The position numbers and the translations under genes were made by a program. This document shows, in pieces, positions 24,101 to 33,300 of a stretch of DNA of 64,000 nucleotides (within the stretch, counting starts at the first letter, position 1; each line of letters opens with the position of its first letter). The stretch is from Carposina sasakii (Eukaryota; Arthropoda; Insecta; Lepidoptera; Carposinidae). Where the stretch lies: NCBI GenBank assembly GCA_014607495.2, contig CP053156.1:744001-808000 (forward strand), given 5' to 3'. The notes below the pieces were generated by a model that was not told the DNA's origin, ran no database searches, and was given only the letters and a program-made list of their open reading frames with translations.

Positions 24101-27100
24101 ATTTTGTTGTTGGTTGTTTCTTCAATTATTTATTAAACATCATCAATTAAACCATGTTTATTCGATGGCTTTGGTTATTTTCGAGATTAGCGCTCATTAT
24201 GTCAAGCTCCATATACAGGGTGTGTGTGACAGCCAGGCAAATACTTAAATACTGAACAAGTACCATTGTTTTGAGTTATACGACAGTGTTATTACTCGCA
24301 TGAAATGCATTTTTAATTTGATTATCCGCAATGTTTGCTTTCCGCGCCAATTGTATCGGGCGATCCTGTAACTAGTTAAATAGGCTTATTAGTTATTGTG
24401 TGATATATTGCTGTTTTTTGGATCACTTACGACTCCCATTGGGGTTGATCAGTATTTTGAACTTTTTTGGGACTAACTTTTTTTTGAAAATCATCCGTAG
24501 GTTAAAATTTTGTTTTAAATCATTATCTAAGGCCTTCTTAGACAGTAAATATTTATTACCTGTATATATTGAGACACATTGTACTCGCTCCGGAAACTAG
24601 GACAGTTTTTACATGCTTCTTTAAAGAAGAGAAATCAGTTAAAATCTAGGTCAGTTCAGTTAAGTTGTTAGATTTATTTCCTCTCATTTCTATTCCAAGC
24701 ATAAAATGGTGTGTTTACTGTAGTTTAGTGAGCTAGAAAACTAATCGTAAATGTGTAATTTACTTACCATTATGTATGTAGATATTGAATTTGCCGTCAT
24801 AATATAACTAATGCCTAGTGGCTATAAATCATATAGTCAATAGCCTTTCTATTCAATAAATTACAGAAAAGAAAATACAGATAGATATGTATAATCACAT
24901 TAATTGATACCTCTGTATTCGATATAATATAATTACGTAATATATTTACTTACATCTATGTACACAAAGTGAATAATAACTATTTTAAGACTAGGAATAA
25001 TGAGACGAGGCGCAATCCAAAATGTCTAGGTTAATACTGTTACCCGCATATAATTAATTGTTAACTCTTCAACGTATTCCTGAACGTTAATAATAATTAA
25101 CGTGAAGCAGGTCAGTCGGAGGAATAACACGCAGGTTGAGTGCAACAGAATAATCATTTATTACACACGACGACACCCGTCACGACTGTTACAACTATTT
25201 CAATCACACTCGATGAAACCTATTATAGGTACATATTAAAGAAAACAAAGTACTACCTTCTCAAATGCTCTCAAATTAAACGTTAGCGCTAAGAATTCAA
25301 GCATAACTAAAATATCGAACTCTCAAATTTCAGCTGCTAAAAGGTGACGTGCCACATTCACCTAAAAAGCCGGCGGTGATCGAAGGGCGGGCGCGCGCGA
25401 AGTTCGACTTCACCGCACAAACCAACCTCGAGCTGCCGCTGAAGAAGGGCGAGGTGGTGGTGCTGACGCGCAGGATCGATCACAACTGGTGGGAGGGCCG
25501 GAATGGGGGCAAGACGGGCATCTTCCCTGACTCCTATGTTACGGTTCTACAGGAGCCTAGTATTGGGAAGCTTGGTAAGTTGCATTATTTACCTTGCGAA
25601 TTATATAAATCATCAACTTCTGGCCTGTTTCCATTCATTTGCTGACGGCACAATGTGTTATTTTACTTTCACCCATCTCTATTATAGTCTGTCAACCATC
25701 TCTTTACTTAAACGCATATCCTCTCTCACACAGTCCATCCAACATTTCTTAGGTAGGTACCTCTTTCTTTACATCCATCCATATTCATGCACAATGTTTT
25801 CTGTAAAACGAAGTCGACAGATATTTCTATTATGTTTATGGCAAAGATGATAGATTGTTAAATTAAACCATTTTTAACATAGCAACAAACAATGCTACAC
25901 GAATTACCTACATACCCGACCTAAAACAAGCGCTTTTCATTATAATTATCCTGAATATAGATAATAAAGATGGCTCAGGTTAATTGTTAAATGAAACGAT
26001 ATTTAAACAGAGCAACAAACAATCCTGCACCCGGTAGACAAGCCGGCCGCGTCCCCGGCGGCGCACGGCGTGCTGAACGGTTCCGCCAAGCGCAGCATGG
26101 GCGCGCACAGCTACCTGCCACAACCCAACAACCCGGCGCTGGCCAACGCGCCGCCGGCCACGCAACCGCTACCCAGTGAGTTTTTTTGTTAGTTTATCTC
26201 GAAAGGCAAGGGAAACTACTTGGTCCATTTGTTTTTAGTAGAATGATTTCTGTATGGATGATAATTATGATGAATGGAAACGTCGGAGACATCCTGAAAA
26301 ACGAGTGTAAAATTAGTCGAAATGAATGGTGGAAATGGTTTCAGAATTACCAGGCGTCCGGATGAAGTCGGATATAGTTAGCCTTTTTGATTGCAAGCCG
26401 GCCCAAAATCAAAGGCTTAATTAGCCTCTTAGTAAAAGGAACCACGGCAGCAATTTAGTTTTCCAATATTACCTAAAAATCTTACTAAATGTATTAATAA
26501 CCTCATTTACATGAGAATTATACCTATATTTATGTACTACGACCCAACGAGCAAAAAGAAGACCTAATTTTATTTATGTCCGAGTAAAACATAGCCAATC
26601 TAATTGCAGACTACCCGGTGAAACCATCGCAAGGCCGTCTGACGCCGTCGGAGCGCGGCTACGGTCCGCCCGCGGCGCCCGGTGTTGACCTCAACAACAC
26701 GGAGCCGCTCTACGTCGACACCAACGCTGAGGCCGTGCCGTGAGTCAAATAGACATTGTTATGCTTTGTTTACACTTTGCAAGTGCGAGGTGCTTCGTCT
26801 TTGCTACTTACTGCATACATAAACACGGCTGTTCCTGAAACGGGGTACTCAGAACCGCAGGCTCATAAAAAGATCCCACTGCTATTGCAAATTAGGTATT
26901 AGTCCAGCCATCCAGTTGACACATGTTGTAACCTTTATTTTCCTATACGCCAGTTTAGTCATTGTTGTAACGGATGCACAGATTACCCCCTCGGGGTAAT
27001 CTGTGAACGGATGTAACCTTTATTTCCCCATACGCAGATACCGCGCAATGTACAAGTACCGTCCACAAAACCCGGACGAGTTAGAGCTAAGCGAGGGCGA

Positions 27101-28069
27101 CACGGTGTATGTGCTGGAGCGCTGTGACGACGGCTGGTACGTCGGCTCCAGCCAGCGCAGCGGACGCTTCGGCACCTTCCCAGGTAATGCCACGACAGAC
27201 AGACGGGAGGAACTAGAGTCTCATAGAAAAATTCGGTGCTTGATATAGGAACTAACATTTTTTTACCAGAAAGCGTGAGTAGGAGGGTCAGTAGGTATTT
27301 TTCCTATGTATGTATGTATGAATATTTCTTTGGTGCGCTCTGGTATAGAGCCTAAACGATTTGTCGTATATAAACTTGAGAGGTGCGAGTGATGCTGGGT
27401 CAAAATTTTTACGCAGTCTATTTTTTTTTAATGAGATTATCGCTTTACTTTATCTATGATAACATTATGTATAAGCATAATAACCACACCCTATCTATTA
27501 TCTTGCTTAGAATTTGCCTATGTAATGAAGAACTTAACTAAAATACTGCATCTCCTTCCGTACATGTTGTAAGGAACTCCGGCATTATCTCAGGTGATCT
27601 AGCAATTTGTCTGTGAGCTCTCTTTTATAATCTTGTTTATATATTTATACAGGGTGATTTTTGGTCGTCAACGTTTCCGAAAACTACGGAATCTCCCCAT
27701 CATAGATTTTTTCTCCAGACATACCTCTTTTCCAAAATATTAGGGTCATAAATAGTGCGTTTTTCTGCACACATAGACGCGCGTAAGGATTTTTTCACGA
27801 AAAATTTAATATCTGTCTATAAAAAAACTAACATAAACACTAGACACTATAAATTTCGCACGATCAAGGAATACAAATAAACTTACTTTATTTCATGTAT
27901 AGAATACGTACCCTTCGTTAAAGGTGGCCACAAAAAAACATCCTGTATAGGACTTTATTTCATTCGATTTTAAACATTCTTACATAGTACTATAAGCTTA
28001 TTAAAACGGTTACAAATCAAGCTACATTTCCTATTTAACATTGCAGGAAACTACGTGGAGCGTATATGA
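1..28069 (+). CDS. CAP: CAP / sorbin and SH3 domain-containing adaptor (5' part outside window)
   Basis: This gene encodes an SH3 adaptor of the SORBS (CAP/vinexin/ponsin) family, which in animals binds vinculin and other cytoskeletal or signalling proteins at integrin adhesions. I joined exons 1-3118 (open at the left edge), 3543-3602, 15001-15161, 23695-23949, 25334-25574, 26038-26175, 26610-26739, 27038-27183 and 28047-28069. All have GT..AG borders and matching phases, and together they give 4272 nt, or 1423 codons plus TGA. The order is a long disordered Ser/Pro/Arg-rich region, a charged linker, SH3-1, SH3-2, a Pro/Ala linker and SH3-3, ending in GNYVERI as SORBS proteins typically end (GNYVxxx). 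The triple C-terminal SH3 arrangement and the linker text [14 protein letters not shown] identify the family. The introns hold most of the mobile DNA of the window. Confidence 0.93.
3543..3602 (+). CDS. CAP: CAP 60-bp exon ([11 protein letters not shown] segment)
   Basis: A 20-residue exon reads [20 protein letters not shown] between a pyrimidine-rich acceptor (ctcgtag) and a strong donor (GTAAGT). It enters in phase 1 from the exon ending at 3118 and leaves in phase 1, so it could be included or skipped without changing the frame. The segment joins the disordered region to the conserved linker exon at 15001. Confidence 0.85.
4369..5056 (+). CDS. CAP: CAP alternative first exon A (229 codons)
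   Basis: An ATG-initiated open frame begins after an apparent 5' untranslated stretch and runs into a donor at 5057 (GTAAGT). It ends in phase 1, the same phase as the exon at 3602, so it can splice to the exon at 15001. The protein is acidic and serine-rich ([28 protein letters not shown]) with no domain I recognise. Because it starts with its own ATG and has no convincing acceptor directly upstream, I read it as the first exon of a shorter isoform from an internal promoter. An internal exon is the alternative. Confidence 0.75.
5143..5232. repeat. Small foldback repeat in CAP intron
   Basis: Two imperfect inverted arms (ccatacgccaaccctcctg and caggagcgttggcgtatag) enclose about 45 bp. The whole is about 90 bp long and could fold into a hairpin, like a short MITE. 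It lies just after alternative first exon A. Confidence 0.55.
5613..5652 (+). CDS. CAP: CAP candidate alternative first exon B (13 codons)
   Basis: A short ATG frame [13 protein letters not shown] ends at a GTTTGT donor in phase 1, which fits the common exon at 15001. It follows a GC-rich stretch (5400-5540) that contains TGCGCAAGCGCA, an NRF-1/Ewg-like site, at 5408-5419. This resembles a promoter with a short first coding exon. The donor is weaker than usual, so this is a candidate only. Confidence 0.45.
5872..5990 (+). mobile_element. 119-bp retroposon-like insertion with 12-bp target-site duplication
   Basis: The insert is bounded by perfect direct repeats ATAAACTAACAT at 5860-5871 and 5991-6002. 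Its sequence (attgcagtccactgctgg, then caccatgctaggcaggcggg) recurs in inverted orientation at 41360-41452, with a shorter match at 60955-60985. The 12-bp duplication points to LINE-driven retroposition. Confidence 0.7.
6455..6640. repeat. Dispersed lepidopteran-type repeat
   Basis: The phrase cagaaacggctgaaccgatt followed by tcccgggaaaatg is typical of short interspersed repeats of moths and butterflies as I remember them. No ends or duplication are visible. Small overlapping frames here are not genes. Confidence 0.4.
7510..9573 (-). pseudogene. DDE-type transposase, catalytic part with Tudor-like C-terminus
   Basis: The 687-codon frame carries a Cys-rich probable zinc-binding region (CLCKTH, then [10 protein letters not shown]). 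It then has a likely RNase-H-fold catalytic core: [20 protein letters not shown] and [14 protein letters not shown]. These supply Asp, Asp and Glu with spacing of about 84 and 32 residues, matching a DDE triad. A second Cys cluster ([10 protein letters not shown]) follows. The end ([20 protein letters not shown]) looks like a small beta-rich Tudor/chromo-type domain. I remember similar ORFs with this core from many animals but cannot place them in a named superfamily. The frame lacks its N-terminal part, which lies in another frame at 9602-10237. Confidence 0.7.
9602..10237 (-). pseudogene. N-terminal part of the DDE-element protein ([15 protein letters not shown] type)
   Basis: The 211-codon frame starts [20 protein letters not shown] and is very rich in Lys and Arg, with a coiled-coil stretch near its end ([20 protein letters not shown]). 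This N-terminus is familiar from uncharacterised transposon-like proteins and suggests DNA or nuclear binding. It ends just after a run of six A residues (minus strand, about 9607-9612). One base less in that run would fuse it with the downstream catalytic frame, so it is probably one protein broken by a +1 shift, or by a sequencing error. Confidence 0.65.
10849..10945 (-). other. Candidate 5' non-coding exon and promoter of the DDE element
   Basis: On the minus strand a strong donor, AAAC|GTAAGTAC, ends at 10849. A matching acceptor tttgtttcag lies at about 10254, shortly before the ATG at 10237. Upstream of the donor the sequence becomes GC-rich and contains an arthropod initiator-like TCAGT at about 10930. 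This suggests a spliced 5' leader transcribed toward the transposase frames. The 5' end is a guess. Confidence 0.4.
12019..12136. repeat. GGC-rich low-complexity tract
   Basis: The stretch is dominated by GGC/GCG triplets and then GGT/GGG. It creates overlapping open frames on both strands with Ala, Pro or Arg runs. I see no splice or homology support for coding. Confidence 0.7.
12210..12335. repeat. Repeat with inverted arms and a dispersed terminal motif
   Basis: Imperfect inverted arms (aactacagctg, gtcgaatatccgag and their complements near 12276-12303) are followed by cacgcggacggagtcgcgg. That last part is the reverse complement of the repeat start at 37307, so both belong to one dispersed family. 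Confidence 0.5.
12712..12873. repeat. Inverted repeat with perfect 29-bp arms
   Basis: Arms at 12712-12740 and 12845-12873 are exact reverse complements, separated by 104 bp of A/T-rich DNA. This is a foldback element or a piece of a larger degraded transposon in the CAP intron. No target-site duplication was found. Confidence 0.7.
13309..13325 (+). repeat. A17 homopolymer
   Basis: An uninterrupted run of 17 A residues at the end of a repetitive block (about 12350-13330). It could be the poly-A tail of a retroposed fragment. Confidence 0.6.
14498..14516 (+). CDS. CAP: CAP candidate alternative first exon C (6 codons)
   Basis: A minimal frame MRLNIS followed by a phase-1 donor (G|GTGACG) lies 485 bp before the exon at 15001, and joining keeps the frame. 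The preceding 150 bp are less AT-rich than the intron around them. The donor sequence is mediocre and the frame is very short, so support comes mainly from the phase match. Confidence 0.3.
15001..15161 (+). CDS. CAP: CAP conserved linker exon before SH3-1
   Basis: A 161-bp exon lies between tttctcacag and GTAACT. It reads [20 protein letters not shown] and then a charged, probably helical stretch [20 protein letters not shown] ending KYLQ in phase 0. The next exon continues [10 protein letters not shown], so the two form the conserved block that precedes the first SH3 in CAP proteins. I do not see the WYxxMF-type core of the vertebrate SoHo domain, so I do not call it SoHo. All phase-1 first exons (ends 3602, 5056, 5652, 14516) can splice here. 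Confidence 0.9.
16005..16345 (+). mobile_element. tRNA-derived SINE-like element
   Basis: The first 75 bp have RNA polymerase III promoter character: an A-box-like ttagtgtagttagtag and a B-box-like gggtttgaatccca at about 16060-16073. The order and spacing are as in a tRNA, but the sequence does not fold as a functional tRNA. The right end is uncertain. Confidence 0.5.
16552..17165 (+). repeat. Dispersed repeat family R1, copy interrupted by an insertion
   Basis: Segments 16552-16674 and 17067-17165 form one copy of a family also seen at 26828-26885 (minus), 35552-35690 (minus), 37566-37670 (minus), 41512-41880 (plus) and 46070-46220 (plus). Common phrases are cttcactagaatacat, atctgtccccgctatgc and atgatcctgcagt. 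The copy is split by a 380-bp insert. Confidence 0.65.
16675..17054. mobile_element. 380-bp nested insertion with 12-bp target-site duplication
   Basis: Perfect direct repeats AATAAGCTAGCA at 16663-16674 and 17055-17066 flank the insert, which splits a copy of repeat family R1. The right half is A/T-rich with an AATAAA-like motif, so a retroposed short element is likely. Confidence 0.65.
18593..19280 (-). mobile_element. PIF/Harbinger-type element, internally deleted
   Basis: The 688-bp element has terminal inverted repeats sharing TTCGCACGAGC near each end and is flanked by TTA on both sides (18590-18592 and 19281-19283), the target type used by Harbinger transposons. On the minus strand 18953-19141 a short frame ([19 protein letters not shown], then [16 protein letters not shown]) matches the N-terminus of insect Harbinger nucleases. 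The catalytic part is missing, so the copy is non-autonomous. Confidence 0.75.
19726..21642. mobile_element. 1.9-kb DNA transposon remnant with long TIRs and TA target site
   Basis: Both ends begin GGGGAAAGGTGTAC and continue to AATGATCCC, with one small difference, in inverted orientation. TA dinucleotides flank the element (19724-19725 and 21643-21644). This fits the Tc1/mariner-pogo superfamily. Inside, the minus strand keeps scraps of a Lys-rich protein with a CxxC pair ([17 protein letters not shown]), possibly the end of a pogo-type transposase; 20657-20926 is an isolated open frame. The remnant is not functional. Confidence 0.65.
22620..22723 (+). CDS. CAP: CAP candidate first exon D: 5' UTR ending in ATG|GTAGGT
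   Basis: The stretch ends in ATG (22721-22723) directly followed by a GTAGGT donor, so only the start codon would lie in this exon (phase 0). It fits the phase-0 cassette exon at 23090 and the SH3-1 exon at 23695, and not the phase-1 exon at 15001. A two-codon upstream ORF (ATG GTG TGA) begins at 22686. The preceding sequence has more CpG than the intron (gtgcgcgtgcgacgatcg), as a promoter region might. The transcription start is not determined. Confidence 0.5.
23090..23143 (+). CDS. CAP: CAP candidate cassette exon (18 codons)
   Basis: A phase 0-0 exon of 54 bp reads [18 protein letters not shown] between attttcag and GTGATG. It can be inserted between KYLQ and ELQDMQ, or follow the ATG-only first exon at 22723, without a frame change. 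The acidic sequence matches no domain I recognise. Clean open frame and borders support it, but the donor is not strong. Confidence 0.55.
23695..23949 (+). CDS. CAP: CAP exon with linker and SH3 domain 1
   Basis: The 85-codon exon is phase 0 at both ends. After [19 protein letters not shown] comes a complete SH3 domain: ALYAF in place of the ALYDY motif, the acidic RT-loop stretch [10 protein letters not shown], the NWYEGE tryptophan motif and LFPYNYVEV at the C-terminal strand. The ligand-contacting aromatic, Trp and Pro-Tyr positions are retained, so binding to proline-rich ligands is expected. Confidence 0.93.
25334..25574 (+). CDS. CAP: CAP exon with SH3 domain 2
   Basis: The exon opens in phase 0 after aaatttcag and leaves in phase 1 at GTAAGT. 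It carries the second SH3: [30 protein letters not shown] with a double Trp, and [11 protein letters not shown]. In SORBS proteins SH3-1 and SH3-2 together bind the vinculin proline-rich hinge, which is the likely job here (inference from the family). The exon is much more GC-rich than the surrounding introns. Confidence 0.93.
26038..26739 (+). CDS. CAP: CAP two linker exons between SH3-2 and SH3-3
   Basis: Exons 26038-26175 and 26610-26739 encode a flexible Pro/Ala/Asn-rich linker ([29 protein letters not shown], then [20 protein letters not shown]). The first acceptor is ambiguous. cccggtag|ACAAG at 26038 has the better pyrimidine tract, while aaacag|AGCAA at 26011 is also in frame and would add nine codons. 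The second exon leaves in phase 2, matching the SH3-3 exon. Confidence 0.85.
26828..26885 (-). repeat. Repeat family R1, fragment
   Basis: A short match to the end of family R1 (aaacggggtactcagaacc, reading as the complement of the ctgcagttctgattacccc type) lies in the CAP intron before the SH3-3 exon. Confidence 0.5.
27038..28069 (+). CDS. CAP: CAP exons with SH3 domain 3 and stop
   Basis: Exon 27038-27183 encodes [20 protein letters not shown], the [11 protein letters not shown]rp motif and FGTFPG. The last exon 28047-28069 adds NYVERI and TGA. The SH3 is thus split just before its final beta strand, and the protein ends directly after the domain, as in vertebrate SORBS proteins. The 863-bp intron between the two exons holds an inverted-repeat element at 27648-27947. 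Confidence 0.93.
27648..27947 (+). mobile_element. MITE family M1, copy in the last CAP intron
   Basis: The 300-bp copy begins TACAGGGTGATTTTT and ends with the inverted version AAAACATCCTGTA, flanked by TA. It carries the internal phrases aaaactacggaatctcc and acgtacccttcgttaa. An inverted, longer copy lies at 34906-35280 in a Cep290 intron. Confidence 0.75.
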
Positions 28070-29820
28070 TAGCGTTCGCCGTCGTTGCTGCGCCGCCTGC
28101 GCCGCGCCGCATTCTGTTCCAAACGACGACACAACAAGCGCTAGGCACCTGGCTACGTACACTTACACTTATACGTATAACGTTTTGTAATCCTTAAAAA
28201 GTATTGGAGAATCTCGCGATGATTATCGACAAGATTTTTATTAAGGATCCTTTAAGGAATCAACCAAATACTAGAAGTGTACGTGCTTATAGTGTTAGCA
28301 TAAGCATCGTAGTGATGAATGACATTCTCCCCACTAAGTGATTGTAAAATACGCCCAGTACCGCGATGGCCTAACGCTGAACTTATGATACCAAAATTTT
28401 ACCATGACTTTTTATAACATGTTTTATAACGCAACCTTAATATTGTTAAAACTACCCTCGAGGGTTACCATTGTGGATATTCTAACGTTAGATACCTGTC
28501 GACCTGATTAACAAGTGTCACTTTGAATAACGAGGTCTTTAACGGCAGGTTTAGGATTCCCTTACCCTAGCTTTCATCCTTCTAATCTATACTCTCATAT
28601 ATCGTAACAGGTTAACTTATCCAAAGTTGTTTTATGCGTCCCAAAGAGTATGTTTATTGGATATCGACGGTGTTGTATAATTGTGTAAAATATTTAAAAA
28701 AAACTTATTTACATGTAAAATTGTTTAGAATAGTTATTTATTTTTGATGTTGAAGTGGAAGTTTGGGCTCGTCTTTTAAAAGTGACATTTTAAAAGAACG
28801 CAGCTGTAGGTACACGTGGATTTACTAATATTTGGAATTACTAACATTTCTACATTGGTTAAAAATATATATCGGCAAAAGTCAAACTTTGAAATTGTAT
28901 CACAAATATCATGAAATTATTATCATCAAAGTTTGAACGTTTTGTTCAAATTGGTAACAGTGTTATCCCTAAAAAGTCTATTTAAGATGGTTCAAAGATT
29001 ACCAAGTATAGAATTAGTTACCGCATTATACATAATTTATTATATACCTACTTATTATATGATAATATTAATATCGTAATACTCAGACAACTATGCAATG
29101 TTAGTGCATATAGGGCGAGTATTTATTTGAAAACGATTGACAATACATGTGTTTAAATTAGAAAATTAATGTGAGTGCTGTCATAATGTCATTATAAATT
29201 GACATCATTTAATTGGTTTGATTAAATATCGACTAATTGAGACGTGTGGTTTTTAAATGTCTAGTCATGATTCAGATTTCGTGGATTATTTTTATACATA
29301 CTTACCTATTTGTCTAAAATAACATTTCTTTGACTGTCTATTTTGTACTTTTTACATTGCCTATACAAAATGTGTCGGATACTGTATAATGTCATAAATA
29401 TTACTGTATTTATTTAGTCTGTGGGGCTAAAACTGATGCATGTGATATCGCCAATTATTACTCTGACTTTTATAAGTTAACTGTCTCTCTTATTTTTTAC
29501 CTATATGAGTGAGATAGCGAACACGAGGACTTTCCCTGGAGATATCACATACATGGACGTGTTGCATCTACTGAATGTATGCTAGTTAATTGTTTTTTTT
29601 TTTTGTAGAAATACCAAAGTCTATATGTACCCTCGCCCTATGTCGTTGCTTGATTTGTGTAGATCAATAGAGCTTTTCTATTTTATTTTAGCCTACTGTT
29701 GTATTTAATTTTGTTAATTTATTTTTACAGCACAAATGTTTTGTTGTTGACACCTCGACTTGTAACATTAACTGATATTGTTCAAAATCATCACATCTAA
29801 TAAAGTAATCTTTCTATGTA
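28070..29820 (+). other. CAP: CAP 3' untranslated region
   Basis: About 1.75 kb of AT-rich sequence follows the CAP stop and ends near a polyadenylation signal at 29799-29804. No coding frame is evident. The exact cleavage site cannot be read from sequence alone. Confidence 0.6.
29799..29804 (+). promoter_or_regulatory. CAP: CAP polyadenylation signal AATAAA
   Basis: AATAAA lies 1.73 kb after the CAP stop and is followed within about 30 bases by a T/G-rich stretch (tttctatgtatttactgg), as expected for 3'-end formation. It is the best placed signal before the Cep290 promoter. Confidence 0.6.
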
Positions 29821-30272
29821 TTTACTGGTTTTATTTCATAATATGATTTAGTTATTAATACACCAAGGAATTATAAAAAGTACCTACCATAGGTACACAG
29901 TCAAGGCTTTTGATGTATTATTTTTGTTAATTTGTAAACATTGTTAATATGATCTTACAATGGTTTCTACTTGTACTATGGTTTGACACATACACATATG
30001 GTTTGGTGGGTTTGGTACATACGTACATAACCTCACGCCTATAGGCAGACACTACAGATCTCCATTTAGTACGTTCCATGCTTATTTATTGCATAGTTTC
30101 ACTTGACCAATCCATTAACGTTATTGTATGGATGGAGTCACTACTCCATAACCCATACCTATATGATCGTAGAAAGAGAAGATCGTAGATCCATTGAGAC
30201 ATCCATAGTCAAAGTACATGATGATCGGATCCTAAACTGCCAAGGAGTTTTTATTGATTGTGTTGTTAACGC

Positions 30273-30285
30273 GTTGCCTAGCAAC
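30273..30285 (+). promoter_or_regulatory. RFX X-box in the Cep290 promoter
   Basis: GTTGCCTAGCAAC is a near-perfect palindromic X-box, the site bound by RFX transcription factors that switch on ciliary genes in animals. It lies 94 bp before the Cep290 ATG, in the distance range typical of ciliary X-boxes. The next gene being a ciliary transition-zone protein makes a functional site likely (inference). Confidence 0.8.
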
Positions 30286-30378
30286 ATACAAACAAACAAA
30301 CTGACTAAAAATGTTTATAAAGCCGTAAATTTTGTCAAAAATTAAATTTTCTGAATAAAAATTAGTTCCGAATTAAAA

Positions 30379-33300
30379 ATGGTGGAGACAGATTGGAGAG
30401 AAATTCTTAATTTCACACAAAAAGAGCTAGCAACTGCCGACAAAGAGAAGCTATGTGAAAGTTTATCTTGGATGGAAGCCGACGATATTGAATTAAACTT
30501 TTCAGATTTAAAAACATTATTTCGACTATCTCAAGATATTCTGAAATTTAAATCTGAACAGGTATGAAATTAATTATTTACTTGCTATATGTATGTACGT
30601 TGTAGATAGGTTCACCGAGCAATAAGTACTTACCTTTATTTGGGGTAGGTATGTGTATCATCAGGCATGCATGTAAGATATAATTACCTCTATGTGGACT
30701 CCAGGATTATACAGATATTTACCTTCAAATAATGTCTATAAATCATAAGCCAGTATCCATAGATCACGTTAGAATATGTCAAGGGACCAATGCGCGCTTG
30801 CGGTTTAGTCGCAATAGAAAGATACAATAATTAAAGGTTATCTATTCCCATTATTTAAGGGTTCCTATAGTTATGTGCGTGTAAGTTACGTTAATAATTC
30901 TCCATTTTGTTTTTGGTAGAACAAACTCTTCAATTAACAATATTTTCTTGGGTACCTACCTATCTATCGTACTTTAGGTCAACAATTTACTTGGAAAACT
31001 TGAAAATAGTCGAAGAAAAAGTGGAAAAGTCAAAACTAAGAGTTCATTAGCTGGTAAGTATAAAACCATCGAATAACCAGTTTTAAACTATTGAGGTTTG
31101 TTATAAAATTAATATGTGATTTTTATAGATTCGCCTACAAAATCTTCGGATAATGTATTTGAAACAATGTCCCACCAAGAAGAGATAATAAAAGCAAACA
31201 AAGAAATACTGGAGCAGCTGTATACAGATATAGCAGAACTTGAAGCAAAGAAAAAGAAATTGACAGAAGATAAACCAAATGCGGATATCGATAGCGAATC
31301 TAGCCGTGATCCTTTATCTGAAATGAATGCGATTGCCCAACTTGAAAATGAAGTCGTTATGAAAAATAGACACATAAGAAAACTTCTCGGCGATGTTAAA
31401 GTAAGATTTTAAACTTATGAGTGATTTAGTAGATACTAAGTCTGGTACCTTTAGGTACTTGGATATTAAATATTGAAAGTTTGTATATAACTTTGCGATA
31501 TATTTTTAGATGTTAGAGGAAGATAACACAAAGTTAAAAGCAAAAGTAACAATCCTAAAAGATAAACTTACTGAAGCAACTGCAATTATAGAGAATTTTA
31601 CTGAAAAGATGTTTTCTATCAATAACGAAAATAAACAGTTAAAAGGTACGGTATTTTTTTGGCCAGTTTCCAAATTGTGGGTAGGTAACCTATAAGAATG
31701 TAGACACAGGTAGTAGGTACATAATTTATCTCATCCATGTTTTTACAGAGAATTTGGGTAAGCTTGAAGAAGATAAAGCTCAACTTTCAGTAGATTTAGA
31801 ATATTTAAGAAAAGATTATTTTGAAAAAGAAAACCACAAAGACAATTTTTATGAAGAAATCAAATCTAAAGCACAACATTGGAAGGTACGATCAATATAA
31901 CAATAAAATATACTTCAACTTATCGTAGACTCATAGTTATTGTAACCATCGGAAACCATAGGTTTTGTAAACTGAGGAATTACTGGCCGGCGAATTTTAG
32001 GGTTTACCTTTCCTTCGTTTGAACTTGGGCGCTTCATCTTGTGAATCTGCTTCTCGACGACGTTTTGGTCACCCACACTATGCCACCCACGTTGCACGAG
32101 TTCTATTCGTCACATCATATGTTACATTTCGCAGATATAAATCAAGCATGTAGTCAAGTAGATACGGTTACATAATAATCGTATTCTTATTTTAGAATTT
32201 AGCAAAGTCAAAAAAAGTTGAGGTAGAGGCGTTATTCAATGAAAACACGAAACTAAAGGAATCGCTTATTCAAGTTTCAAGAGCCACTACATCGCCCTTG
32301 GTGAGTAAGTAATTGATAAATCTACCTACAGACACCGAACTAAATTCGCAAATGGTGGTGAAATTTATATATTGTGATACTGCAGCGTGGTACGATGTTA
32401 TATGGTTCTTATACCTAGCCGTATATGATTTTTTTTCTGACGGCGCTATATACCTATGATTTCCTTTGATAATATAATTTTATTTAATCTTATTCAGTCA
32501 GGTGCAAATCAAAGAGAAATAAATAAACAAACTGCAATATTAAAAGAACTACAAGAAAATTTAACTGAAGCTACAAATGAAATTGTACGATCAACCGCTT
32601 TAATAGAATCCTTGAGAGCTGAAAACAGGCAACTGAAATCATGCATTGATGAACCCATTGATTATTCAGTGTCTGAAACAAACAGAAATGAAAGTGATGA
32701 CGGTAAACAAAAATCTTTGATTAATAAGCTGAAAAGGAAAGTAAAGTACTTAACAGCAGCGCTACAAGGATCTGAAGAAATGTTATCTAATAGGGAAAAA
32801 GAGGTAAGCAATATAACTTTCTTTAATTGTTGTAACATTTGGAGAGTTATTAACCTACCTTCAGCTTATAGACTTTTCTCGATACTTTAAGCAATGGATG
32901 TTGCTAATTTAAAGAAATTAATACTAACCCATCGACTTGGTATTTCAGTTATCAGAGATAACATCACAACTTCAATCATTGCAGTCTGAAGAAGGTATCA
33001 GAAATCTAGTTGAAGGGCTTAAAAGCAAAAAACGCCATATTAAAATGCAAGACGAGGGTATAAAAACTTTGGTTCAAGATGTTAACAATCTTAATCAAAT
33101 TATAAATGACTTACAGCTTGAAAATGAAACGCTTAGGTAGGTACTTTATCTGAAATATTATGTGATTAAAATAATGAAGCACCTCGCAACATTTTTTAAA
33201 TTTTCTCTTTTTAACAGACAAAAGTGTAACATACCCTGCGATCAACCAGTTGACACTTCAGGAATAGTAAAGAAATTTGCAGAAATTAAACAACGAAATA

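Noticed and set aside
31915..32097. 60-codon minus-strand frame in a Cep290 intron
   Set aside because: No homology recognised; likely chance or an old repeat.
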